Shown: piece by piece, positions 53,846 to 62,046 of the stretch | How positions within the stretch are numbered: the stretch's first letter is position 1 | Layout of the letters: every line of letters starts with the position of its first letter | DNA from: an uncultured Candidatus Melainabacteria bacterium | GTDB taxonomy: Bacteria > Cyanobacteriota > Vampirovibrionia > Gastranaerophilales > Gastranaerophilaceae | Direction: 5' to 3' | NCBI GenBank assembly: GCA_949927415.1 | Contig: CATLFB010000006.1 | Coordinates: forward strand, 60,708 to 124,707 | DNA: 64,000 nt | Program-made: the position numbers and the translations under genes | The notes under the pieces: model-generated | Told to the model about the DNA's origin: nothing | The model's input: the letters and a program-made list of their open reading frames with translations, nothing else | Database searches by the model: none

Positions 53846-54571
53846 CTATGCCTGTATATCAATTAAATTGCCGGGATTAGACTCAAATTCTTTCTGAGCA
53901 TCAGAAAGATTATATGAATTATAAATTTCTGCTAAATTTTTTGACGCTTTCTCATGATTTTTTACGTTGGCATAAGCCAAGCTTTTATATAACCCGTTTT
54001 TGTTAATATTTCCGTCAACCTTTGATGCATCAAATTCATCGCCTTTGCTCAACATATCGGAAGCCAATATTGATGTCGAATATTCAGCGTTGTCAATCAT
54101 TCCGTCTTTGTTTATGTCAAGAACAGAGGCGTCGGCATCTTTAATTGAAGCCTTCAGCTTTTCGGTCATTTCTTGAACAGGAATTGAAATTTTCTTGCCC
54201 ATTTCTTCAAATGCTGAGCCTAAAAGCGCCAATTTATCAATGTTTTTGCCGTTTGCACCTTCCGGCATGTAGCGATATTCAAAATCAAACGGCGGCAATG
54301 AATTTAAAAAATCATCGGTTTCTTTTATAAGTTTTTCTGAACCGATTTCAGTGAGTTTGCTCTTTAAAAGATTTCCCGCATTTTTATTTGATGGTGTGAA
54401 TGTGTCGGCTTTTTCTGATTTCTTGCCGCCTAAATCTTTTAAATATTCAAAATGATTTGCAACTGCGTTTCTTCCGTATAGTACGGACTTATCCGCAATT
54501 TTGCCGTCATAAATCCCGCGGTTTCCGTTGATATAAGCCGTATTGTTTTCAATTGAATAACCCATTTTCAC
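53846..54571 (-). CDS. EF-hand-containing protein of unknown function
   Basis: A 241-residue protein with a canonical EF-hand calcium loop, DINKDGMIDNAE (residues 152-163), and a weaker second candidate near residue 185. There is no signal peptide or membrane helix. The N-terminus (NGNRGIYDGKIADKSVLYG) is conserved-looking but not recognised. The start follows AAAAGGTGTG. It ends close to the convergent membrane-protein gene. Confidence 0.6.
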   Translation of the reverse strand: MKMGYSIENNTAYINGNRGIYDGKIADKSVLYGRNAVANHFEYLKDLGGKKSEKADTFTPSNKNAGNLLKSKLTEIGSEKLIKETDDFLNSLPPFDFEYRYMPEGANGKNIDKLALLGSAFEEMGKKISIPVQEMTEKLKASIKDADASVLDINKDGMIDNAEYSTSILASDMLSKGDEFDASKVDGNINKNGLYKSLAYANVKNHEKASKNLAEIYNSYNLSDAQKEFESNPGNLIDIQA

Positions 54572-54580
54572 ACACCTTTT

Positions 54581-54620
54581 ATTTTACACATTTTTGATAA
54601 AACAACTGAATGTGTAAAAT
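54581..54620. promoter_or_regulatory. Inverted repeat upstream of the EF-hand gene
   Basis: ATTTTACACAT and ATGTGTAAAAT are perfect inverted 11-mers with an 18-base loop, just upstream of the EF-hand gene on the minus strand. It may be an operator or a terminator of the rnpA operon reading from the right. Confidence 0.4.
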
Positions 54621-54712
54621 TGACTTTAGACTTGCTTTTGTAAAGTTTTATTGCAAGTGTAATCCTCACAAACGCACAGTCCGAAGAAAACGTCTTAGTT
54701 TTTAATAGAAAT

Positions 54713-55234
54713 TTATCTTTTGATTACGCCCCAGGCCTTGATTGTGCCGCGAATGTATTTTACCAGATAATAATGCCCGTCTTCAATATATTCAATCGAC
54801 GCTTCCATATAAACTTCTTCTTTTTCAGGTTTCATTCCGGCTTTTGCGCGTTTTGCATTAATTTTTTCGCGCTCTTTTGCTTCTTTTTTTAATCGTTTTT
54901 TGTTTTTAGGATCATTAAGCCTGTCTTTTTGGGAAATGTCTTCCTCTATTTTTACAGTAGGTATAAGCGCAACAGGATTCTTGCTTTGCAGAAGTATCAG
55001 GAATTTCCACTCATCATCAAGCGCCAGTTCATAATGTCCGGGCCGGATAAAATCCATTTCGCCGTCAAAAAGATAGTTTGCAAGAACAAGCGTCGGATAC
55101 TCGCTTTCCTCAAGCGCGTATCTGTAAATCGCCTGAGAGCCCATTCGCACACCGGACATATTTTGCGGCTGCTGCGGGTACGGGCGAATTGTCGGGTGCA
55201 TTAAGACAGTGTCTGTGTAAATTCCTTCAATCAT
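54713..55234 (-). CDS. Conserved-looking protein next to rnpA, unknown function
   Basis: A 173-residue soluble protein. The N-terminal half is beta-rich (SQAIYRYALEESEYPTLVLA; PGHYELALDDEWKFLILLQS), and residues 95-140 are a lysine-rich charged linker (DPKNKKRLKKEAKEREKINA). It overlaps the rnpA stop by 4 bases (ATGA). In many bacteria yidD or yidC occupies this place; this protein does not match either. No function is assigned. Confidence 0.6.
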   Translation of the reverse strand: MIEGIYTDTVLMHPTIRPYPQQPQNMSGVRMGSQAIYRYALEESEYPTLVLANYLFDGEMDFIRPGHYELALDDEWKFLILLQSKNPVALIPTVKIEEDISQKDRLNDPKNKKRLKKEAKEREKINAKRAKAGMKPEKEEVYMEASIEYIEDGHYYLVKYIRGTIKAWGVIKR

Positions 55235-55587
55235 TGAAGACGCTCCAAAAGTTTCCTGATAATATTTTGCATTTCTGCGAAATTTTTATCAAGCGCATTT
55301 TCCCCGCCAACAAAAATCAGTGAAAGATATTGCTGCGATTTTGCAGTCTCTCCGGATTTTAAAAGCAGCCTGTAGCTTTCGCGCATCAGACGTTTAAGCC
55401 GGTTTCTTCGGACTGCGCGTTTGTGAGTTTTTTTTGATACAACAAATCCTGCGCGGGTCGGGATTGCGTCGTCTTTTTTCTTAATCCCCGCAAAAAGCGT
55501 TACGCCGCCTTTATGAAAAGAGTTTTTGATTCTGTACGTTGCAGCGAATGCCGATTTGTTTTTTAGTCTGAATTGTTTTTTGAGCAT
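55231..55587 (-). CDS. rnpA: Ribonuclease P protein component
   Basis: A 118-residue basic protein, the protein subunit of RNase P, which removes 5' leaders from pre-tRNAs. The RNR signature is present: KKTHKRAVRRNRLKRLMRES, with RRNRLKR central. The ATG at 55587 gives the usual length; an upstream frame start at 55653 would add 22 residues not typical of the family. It follows rpmH by about 100 bases, the conserved bacterial order. Confidence 0.93.
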   Translation of the reverse strand: MLKKQFRLKNKSAFAATYRIKNSFHKGGVTLFAGIKKKDDAIPTRAGFVVSKKTHKRAVRRNRLKRLMRESYRLLLKSGETAKSQQYLSLIFVGGENALDKNFAEMQNIIRKLLERLQ

Positions 55588-55688
55588 AATTTTGTACAAC
55601 AACACAGCACGCTTTGTGTATTTCGAGCCTGCTGTGTTTAATTTTATTAACATCCGGCTGAGTGCCGAAATCGTTTACGTAAGAGGTG

Positions 55689-55841
55689 CTACGCTAATTT
55701 TTTAGCCTGAATTGCAAGTCTGTGACGACCTTTTGCGCGGCGTCTGTTCAATACTTCGCGTCCGCCCGGTGTTGCCATTCTTGCTCTGAAGCCGCTTACG
55801 TGCTGTCTTTTAATTTTTGTTCCTTCTAGTGTACGTCTCAT
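55689..55841 (-). CDS. rpmH: 50S ribosomal protein L34
   Basis: A 50-residue basic protein too short for most gene finders. The sequence starts [20 protein letters not shown] and continues with [20 protein letters not shown], the L34 signature. It has an AAAAGGAAT site, and rnpA follows, so this is the rpmH-rnpA operon usually found near the replication origin. Confidence 0.97.
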   Translation of the reverse strand: MRRTLEGTKIKRQHVSGFRARMATPGGREVLNRRRAKGRHRLAIQAKKLA

Positions 55842-55938
55842 TTTTTTATTCCTTTTAATTCATATTTGTCGTATAATTCTAATGTTAAATAAAAAAAAAT
55901 AATTAGTCAACACAATAGAGGGAGTCAGGTTAAATTAT

Positions 55939-56754
55939 ATGAACAAAACTTCAAAAAAAATCGGGTTTATCGGATGCGGAAAGATGGCGGGCGCAATAAT
56001 TTCAGGGGTTAAATCTGCAGATTGCAAAAACCAATTTGAAATAAAAGGCTCTGAAGTCAACTGCGAAATCGCTGAACTTGCCCAAAACAAGCTTGGAATT
56101 GAAGTCATAGCGGATAACAGATTGTTAGCGAATGAAAGCGACGTAATTTTTGTTGCGACAAAGCCGAATTATGTGAGAGTCGTACTTGAAGAAATTAAAG
56201 ACGAAATTACTCCGGAAAAATTGGTTGTCTCAATTGCGGCCGGCGTTTCAACTGAAACAATCGGCAAAATAATTCCCGATGCGCGGGTAATAAGAGTTAT
56301 GCCAAATACTCCTGCTTTGGTAAAAGAAGGGATGTTTGCTATTTCTAAGGGTGCAAAAGCTCAGGATGAGGATGCGGAATTTGTTATGGAACTTCTGGCA
56401 TCTATCGGAAAGGTTATTGAAGTTGAAGAGTCGCAAATCGATATTGTGACAGCGATTTCAGGCTCAGGGCCGGCGTTTTTCTATAAGGTTATAGAAGATA
56501 TGGCGCGTGCGGGTGAAAAACTCGGTTTGGAATATGACAAATCGCTTCTTCTTGCGGCACAAACGGCTTTAGGTTCCGCGAAAATGGTGTTTGAGCGCGG
56601 TGAAACAACTGTGCAAAATCTGATTGATAATGTTGCGACCAAAGGCGGCTGTACATTTGTCGGAATTTCCGTAATGAATGATGAAAATTCGGAAAAACTT
56701 TTCTTTGATGTTATTGAAAAAACGACAATCAAGGCCCATGAATTAGGTAAGTAA
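55939..56754 (+). CDS. proC: Pyrroline-5-carboxylate reductase
   Basis: A 271-residue enzyme that reduces 1-pyrroline-5-carboxylate to proline with NAD(P)H. The N-terminal Rossmann motif is IGFIGCGKMAGAII. ATKPNYV, VISIAAGVST-like VVSIAAGVSTETIG and VMPNTPALVKEGM follow, and the C-terminal domain has TAISGSGPAFF and DNVATKGGCTFVGI. Length and motifs are complete. A GGAGTCAGG stretch is 14 bases upstream, a long distance for a ribosome site. Confidence 0.96.
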   Translation: MNKTSKKIGFIGCGKMAGAIISGVKSADCKNQFEIKGSEVNCEIAELAQNKLGIEVIADNRLLANESDVIFVATKPNYVRVVLEEIKDEITPEKLVVSIAAGVSTETIGKIIPDARVIRVMPNTPALVKEGMFAISKGAKAQDEDAEFVMELLASIGKVIEVEESQIDIVTAISGSGPAFFYKVIEDMARAGEKLGLEYDKSLLLAAQTALGSAKMVFERGETTVQNLIDNVATKGGCTFVGISVMNDENSEKLFFDVIEKTTIKAHELGK

Positions 56755-56755
56755 A

Positions 56756-57459
56756 TCATAGATTGTCATCTGAAAAAGTCCAGCCGTTTTGAATAATTTT
56801 TGCGGCACAAAAATTGCCGTTTCCATTGTGCGAGCAATTTTCTTCAACGGCTTCGGATGGCATGTCTTTGCCTGCCGGAACAAGGCCTTTGTCTGTAAAG
56901 ATGAATATGAAAATATCTTTGCCGATTGTGTTTGGCTTCTTCTTTGCGTTGATGTCTATGAAAAACACCAGCGCAGGACTTGTATTAGATTTTGCGCCAA
57001 AACGATTGTAAGCATCAGTTGCTCCGATCCGTCTATGTTCACTGCAACCCCGTCAATGGTCAGAAAATTCATTATGTGGTTGCCGATTCCGATTGAATCC
57101 TTTGTATAATCCGTGATTGTTCCGTTTAAGTTTAGGGTTTTTCCTTCATGCCAGCATCCCGATTCCTGATAACACTCTTTCATTACTTTTATGTATGGCT
57201 TTAAATAATACTGATACCAGTTTTTTACGGAATCATGATCTGCGTCTTTAAAACTCTCAAGCGACAACTGTCCGTCTTTTGCAATCGACATCAAAAGCGC
57301 CTGCGAAAGAACTGTATATGTCTTTTTTAAACGTGTTTCCATTTCTGATTTTTTATACTTACCCACTAATGATGGTAGTGTCATAGAGGCGACAATTCCG
57401 ATGATTCCAAGAGTTATCAGAACTTCTGCAAGTGTAAATCCAGTATAATTCCTTTTCAT
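56756..57459 (-). pseudogene. Type IV pseudopilin gene with internal frameshift
   Basis: The first part encodes a pseudopilin: K-R-N-Y-T-G followed by FTLAEVLITLGIIGIVASMT, the prepilin peptidase site and hydrophobic helix. It reads to 56956, where it stops. A second frame (from about 57020 to 56756) encodes NTSPALVFFIDINAKKKPNT, then IGKDIFIFIFTDKGLVPAG and CAAKIIQNGWTF, which is the usual C-terminus of this family. The two parts are separated by a one-base frame change in the stretch 57010-57040. It could be a real mutation, phase change or sequence error. AAGGAAGG precedes the ATG. Confidence 0.8.
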
Positions 57460-57549
57460 GAAAAACCCTTCCTTTTATATGAAATATAGTTCACGAAAAG
57501 TAATATATCATGGATATTAAAATATTGTCAAGTTAATTAGGATTAGTTT

Positions 57550-57765
57550 ATGGATGATAAACTTATTTTACAAAAAGTTGCGGATAATATTCGTATTGAA
57601 CGTTTGCGGCAGAGACTTTCGCAGGAAAAGCTTGCCGAAATGATTGACATTTCGACAAAGTATCTCAATATGATTGAGAACCGCAAAGCTAATCCAACAA
57701 TAGTTATTGTTATAAAAATTTGTCTGGCACTTGGTATTGAATTAAATTCTATTTGGGCAGAGTAG
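57550..57765 (+). CDS. Small XRE-type transcriptional regulator
   Basis: A 71-residue single-domain helix-turn-helix protein (IRIERLRQRLSQEKLAEMID, then STKYLNMIENRKANP). It lies between the two pseudopilin genes on the opposite strand, which it might regulate. An AGGA site is eight bases upstream. No other domain is present. Confidence 0.88.
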   Translation: MDDKLILQKVADNIRIERLRQRLSQEKLAEMIDISTKYLNMIENRKANPTIVIVIKICLALGIELNSIWAE

Positions 57766-57842
57766 GTTTGGGTTACTGAGATTTTAAATTTATAAACCGG
57801 AAAATTATTTTATTTTGGGAAATTTTATCCGGGTAAAATAAA

Positions 57843-57870
57843 AAATCGAATGCGATACCGCATTCGATTT
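57843..57870 (-). terminator. Rho-independent terminator after the second pseudopilin
   Basis: AAATCGAATGCG and CGCATTCGATTT form a perfect 12-base stem with a four-base loop. On the minus strand it is followed by TTTTTATTTT. It lies just after the stop of the pseudopilin gene at 57877. Confidence 0.85.
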
Positions 57871-57876
57871 CCGAAA

Positions 57877-58705
57877 TTATTCAAACAAGTATTTACTTGC
57901 GCATGTAAGCCCGTAATTTTTGCCGGCTTCACAATCATCGCTGTACCCGTCGCATTCATCACCATCGCCTAGGCAGGCATCAGTGTTGCTTTTGTCAGCA
58001 GGTACGATTTTATCTGCGTAAATGAAAAACAGAAACAAATCTTTCCCCCATGTATTTGGTTTCAATTTAGGTCCGTTAACATCAATAACAAGAAAAGCAC
58101 AACGCTGAATATTGTTTTCTTTAAATGCCGTGCATTCAGTGCTGTCAAGCCATAGTGATACGGATGAACCATCGTCAAGAACCAGTCCTGAGGTGGTGTT
58201 GCTGTTGAAATATCCCCCGCCTTTACCGCTGTTTGCGGGATTACCGTTCAGAAAGCGGACATCTTTATGCTGGACAAAGCATTTCCCTAAATTTGTTCCG
58301 TTATTCTTGTCGCAATCTGCTGCGGTTTTTAATTTCTGTTTAAACAGGTTTTTCAGGCAGGCATGTTGCGTTTTTCCTGTGTTCTGGCATTGAGAGAGCG
58401 CGTTTTTAAACGCAAAGTCATTTTCTGCACTGATTTGCTGAAAAGCTTGTTGAAATAGAGAATATTCTCTTTTCAATCTGTTTCTGTTGATATTGTCCTG
58501 TGTTTTGTTAATAAGTGCCGGCAGTGTCATCGCGGCAACTATGCCTATAATCCCCAATGTAATTAAAACTTCCGCAAGGGTAAAGGCAAGATTGGTGTTC
58601 TTTTGAGAATGAATTCCGAATTGTGGATGAAAATCTTTGAAACCCTTGTGATTAGCGGATTTGACGGGGGGGGGGGCACGTGATAATACTGTGTTCTCTA
58701 TGCAT
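57877..58705 (-). CDS. Pseudopilin gene out of frame at a poly-C tract (phase-variable candidate)
   Basis: The body of the gene encodes NTNLAFTLAEVLITLGIIGI followed by VAAMTLPALINK and a domain ending CASKYLFE; the prepilin helix is intact. Upstream the frame is open without a stop through a proline stretch but has no ATG. The only ATG with a good GGAGG site is at 58705, and it is out of frame with the pilin because the C tract at 58676-58666 has 11 bases. With 10 or 13 C the ATG would join the pilin frame, giving MHREHSIITC, a proline run, then the pilin. An 11-C state therefore reads as OFF. Alternatively a TTG at 58557 is used without the leader, which would lose the pilin helix start. 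Confidence 0.7.
58666..58676 (-). repeat. Eleven-base poly-C tract in the pilin leader
   Basis: On the plus strand there are eleven G in a row, C on the coding strand. Runs of this length are very rare in AT-rich DNA, and they slip easily in replication. It lies between the ATG and the pilin body, so its length decides the reading frame. A sequencing or assembly miscount would look the same. Confidence 0.9.
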
Positions 58706-58886
58706 TTCTACCTCCAGTTTCCTAACTTATTATCTGAAATTTTTTGGATTTTCTCAATAGAAGATTTTTGGGGCGTGCGAAATTGGTCAAGGTGGATGCT
58801 TCAAGAACTCAAACTCAGTCAGCATTCTTGCAGCATTACGTTGTATGAAATTTGGCGTTTGATAAAAAAAGAAGGATGTTGAAGTT

Positions 58887-60008
58887 TTAATCCTGATAAA
58901 TTATTTCGGATTTTGCAAGAAATTCTATAATATTCATAACTTTAGGCGGATTTTTGTGCAGGATTCCCATGGCACGATAGCCGTTTAGAATTCCTAATAT
59001 GCATGCAGGACAGGTTGTAAGAACAATATCTGCGCCGCTTTCAAGAATGTTTTTTGCTTTTTTTAATGCAATTTCAGAAGAAATCTTCGGGTTTTTGAGC
59101 GCGAATTCTCCCGCAAAGCCGCAGCATTCGTCAAAACCGTTCATTTCAACATATTCGACGTTTTCGCATTTTGAAAACAGTGTTTGCAAAAACTCTGAAC
59201 TTTCAAGATGGCAGGGTTTGTGAAAAGTTACCTTTGTTTGTTTTTTGAATCGGAATTTAATATTTTGGCCGGCTAAAAATTCTGCGGCGTTGATGAATTC
59301 CGGCAAGTTGTCGTTTGGATTGAAGTAACTTTTAAGCGTGCTTTCACAGCTTGCGCAATCCGTTAAAATATAATCAAAATCGCAATCCATAAGGCTTAAA
59401 TTCTTTGACTTGACCTGTTTAAACCGTTCCATATTGCCGCTTGACAAAAAAGGCAGACCGCAGCATTCAAAATCACATTCGACAATTTCCACATCAAGTT
59501 TTGAGAAGATTTCCTTTAAATCTTTTTCAACTTTGGGCAGAATATTATTCACGCATCCTTTGAAATAGATGAGTTTTTGAGCGTTTTTTGAGGGGAAGAA
59601 ATTTTTGCGGGGGGTGTTTGCCGTAAACCTTGCTGCAAGTTTTTTTGCGGCTTTGCAAATCTTTAAAAAGTTTCCGAAAACAAAATCTGATTCAAGAAAT
59701 TTTTCTAATTTTCCATGAAAAGTGTTTTTGGCGCACTCATATTTTGCGGTGTGGAAAATTTCGCAAACATCGATTCCGCTCGGGCAAAAATTCGTGCACT
59801 TGCCGCATTTGAGACACATATCAAGATATTTTTCGATGTTTTTGCCGGGTTTTAAATCTCCTTTTAAAATTCCGTCGAGCATTACGAATTTGCCGCGCGA
59901 AACAGCGCAGTCGTTGCCCGTGATTTTGTAAACTGGGCAAACAGACTGGCAAAGTCCGCATTTTGAACATTTGTTTATATCATCTGCAAAATCTTCTAAC
60001 TTATTCAT
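58887..60008 (-). CDS. Fe-S oxidoreductase subunit (glycolate oxidase/HdrD-like)
   Basis: A 373-residue protein. Two [4Fe-4S] ferredoxin motifs are near the N-terminus (CSKCGLCQSVCPVYK and CLKCGKCTNFCPSGI, residues 15-65), then two CCG domains (FECCGLPFLSSGN near 182; FDECCGFAGEF near 300). This is the layout of GlcF, LutA/HdrD-type subunits that pass electrons to a flavin partner; no partner is adjacent, so the substrate is unknown. No ribosome site is seen; TAGCAT is six bases before the ATG. Confidence 0.88.
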   Translation of the reverse strand: MNKLEDFADDINKCSKCGLCQSVCPVYKITGNDCAVSRGKFVMLDGILKGDLKPGKNIEKYLDMCLKCGKCTNFCPSGIDVCEIFHTAKYECAKNTFHGKLEKFLESDFVFGNFLKICKAAKKLAARFTANTPRKNFFPSKNAQKLIYFKGCVNNILPKVEKDLKEIFSKLDVEIVECDFECCGLPFLSSGNMERFKQVKSKNLSLMDCDFDYILTDCASCESTLKSYFNPNDNLPEFINAAEFLAGQNIKFRFKKQTKVTFHKPCHLESSEFLQTLFSKCENVEYVEMNGFDECCGFAGEFALKNPKISSEIALKKAKNILESGADIVLTTCPACILGILNGYRAMGILHKNPPKVMNIIEFLAKSEIIYQD

Positions 60009-60108
60009 GATTTCATGCTAGCACAAAATTAAAAAGCCGATTGCGGAATTCGCGAAAAAAATGAAGATGTTAAATTTGCTGTGGCAATTTTTAGGTGTTG
60101 TTAGAAAT

Positions 60109-60998
60109 CGTTGCCCTTTTAAAGCGCCTCTGTCCTACTCCTGAATGTCCAAGGCCTAATTCTTTCACAAGCGCCATCTATCTAATTCAGTGCAGATGTT
60201 CCTACGTGCGTAGCACCGTAGTACCTCACCCGAATTTCTAACTTTCGCACCGCCAAAAGCGGGCTCAAGTTGAAATTCCACCCTCTCCTCTACCAGGAGA
60301 GGGGTTGCGACGATTGTCGTCGGAGTTTGTGGGAATCGTCAGGAGACATCGACCGTTCCAAGCGGCTTAGTCCTAATTCTGAACGTACAGCGCCTAATTC
60401 TTGCAAAAGCGCCTCTGGTATGAAAGCTCCAAGGGGTCTGGATTATTCGGCTTTCCTGCACCTAGCGTTCGCTCCAAATCGCTCTCGCGATTTTGCCGCT
60501 CACTGAGGTGCTTCGGATGTGACGGGTTTCAGTCGCTCCCGCTCCTTTCACCCTGCCGAAAATCCATCTACGTACGTAATTATCCCGTGGCATTTCACTA
60601 AAATCGTCACAAGAACGTCGCCCTTTCTTCGCGCCTCCGTCCTAATCCTGTACTTCCGCGCCTGATTCCTTTAAAAGCGAATCCAGTTCCAATATGTCTA
60701 GGTGTGTGGCACTGGATTATTCGGGTACGCACAATTCATGCACTCCGCTATTTAAAGCCTCACGGCTTTAAGCCGCTCCGTTGAATTGATGCTCTTTCGA
60801 GTTTCAGTCGCTCCCGCTCCTTTCACCCTGCCGAAAATCCATCTACGTGCGTAATTATCCCGTGGCATTTCACTAAAATCGTCACAAGAACGTCGCCCTT
60901 TCTTCGCGCCTCCGTCCTAATCCTGTACTTCCGCGTCTAATTCCTTCAAAAGCGCTATTCATCTAATTCCGTTCCAATATGTCTACGTGCGTAGCACC
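60109..60998. repeat. Cluster of degenerate intergenic repeats
   Basis: Between the Fe-S gene and the acetyltransferase lies about 970 bases of unusually GC-rich DNA. A block of about 154 bases at 60526-60679 recurs at 60801-60954 with only about five differences. A shorter unit containing GTCCTAATCCTG and GCCTAATTCCTTCAAAAGCG-like sequence occurs near 60115-60217, 60352-60418, 60616-60712 and 60891-60998. CTACGTGCGTAG palindromes end several units. No gene is convincing. The last copy overlaps the 3' end of the acetyltransferase. Confidence 0.8.
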
Positions 60999-61984
60999 CG
61001 TTGTACGGGGAGGTAGGATTGAGGATAGTTGTAATCCTCTTTGAAGCCAAGATGTCTGTACATTTTGAGCGCCTGAAAATTGTTCGTTTCTGTGCAGGTG
61101 TTAACTTCCGTAATCGGCTTTTCGCCATCGTCAACCATTTTTAAAAGTTTTTCAACAGATGCTTTTAACATGTGTTTTGAAAGTCCTCTTCCCTGATGTT
61201 CCTTTTTGATTGCGACAATCGGAATATTCGCAATCTGACCGCCTGTCAGGTTCATGAAACAAAATCCGACAGGTGTTCCGCTGCACATAAGAACGCTTGT
61301 GGCTTCGGGTAAAAATTGCGCGTAAACATCATTGACTATTTTATCTATAATATCAAAGGTTCCCTCAGGCGTTTTGAATCGGGGGTCGAAAAGTGCGTCG
61401 GCGCTTGTCGAAAAGGCTTCGTTAACAATCTCAACCGCACTTTCAATATACTCATTTGACCAGCTTACCACGCGATAACATGGGTTCAAGCCCGTGAGTT
61501 CAGTGAGTTGAAGTATTTCTCTTGAATTTGTGCCGTTCATCAAAAATCTTAATACCGCAATTCCCACAAACTTGAAGCCGAATCGTGCAATTTCGCCGAT
61601 TAAAGTCTTTTGCGAGCCAAGCATAGGATAGCAAACGATTTTTTCTCTCCTGTCGCTTCTGGTACGGCGCAGAAATTCTTCAATTAAATATTTGCTGCGA
61701 AGAAGCATATTTTCCATCTTTAAAGAATGGATAATATTCAATTCCACGGCTTCTGATATCGCTGTTGTATAAACCAGAAATGCTGTCGGAATATTGTTTT
61801 CCAGAAGAACAATACAGTTGATTAATTCCTGTTCATACGCTTCAATAAACCCTTCGTAATCCAAAGGCTCAAGTTCAAACTTGTATTCTAATATGGCTCT
61901 GTTTCTGAAATCATTGTATACAGCCGCAAAACTCTTATAATCCTTTTCCTCTAAAGGTTTTGCTTCATAATTTGTTTCAGTCAT
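60983..61984 (-). CDS. GNAT-family N-acetyltransferase
   Basis: A 333-residue protein with a C-terminal GNAT domain: IVAIKKEHQGRGLSKHMLKA is the acetyl-CoA-binding motif A (Q-x-x-G-x-G-like HQGRGLSK). The N-terminal 180 residues resemble a second, degenerate GNAT-like half. The ATG at 61984 is chosen because AAAGGA precedes it and the upstream extension is not conserved-looking. The last codons (PVQRVLRT) fall in a copy of the downstream intergenic repeat, so the C-terminus may have been altered by it. Substrate unknown. Confidence 0.82.
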   Translation of the reverse strand: MTETNYEAKPLEEKDYKSFAAVYNDFRNRAILEYKFELEPLDYEGFIEAYEQELINCIVLLENNIPTAFLVYTTAISEAVELNIIHSLKMENMLLRSKYLIEEFLRRTRSDRREKIVCYPMLGSQKTLIGEIARFGFKFVGIAVLRFLMNGTNSREILQLTELTGLNPCYRVVSWSNEYIESAVEIVNEAFSTSADALFDPRFKTPEGTFDIIDKIVNDVYAQFLPEATSVLMCSGTPVGFCFMNLTGGQIANIPIVAIKKEHQGRGLSKHMLKASVEKLLKMVDDGEKPITEVNTCTETNNFQALKMYRHLGFKEDYNYPQSYLPVQRVLRT

Positions 61985-62046
61985 AATGTAATGTATCCTT
62001 TTTGTCCTAATTTTCCCGCCGGTTTGCTCTTGCAAATCCGGAATTT

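Noticed and set aside
58661..58882. A 73-residue plus-strand gene across the poly-G tract
   Set aside because: It overlaps the pilin leader and its ribosome site on the other strand, and has no ribosome site or family resemblance.
60270..60601. Small proteins in the repeat cluster
   Set aside because: The frames overlap each other, follow the repeats and have no ribosome sites, so they are unlikely to be genes.
60109..60998. CRISPR array
   Set aside because: The repeats are long, degenerate and unevenly spaced, with no short repeat-spacer pattern, and no cas genes are present.
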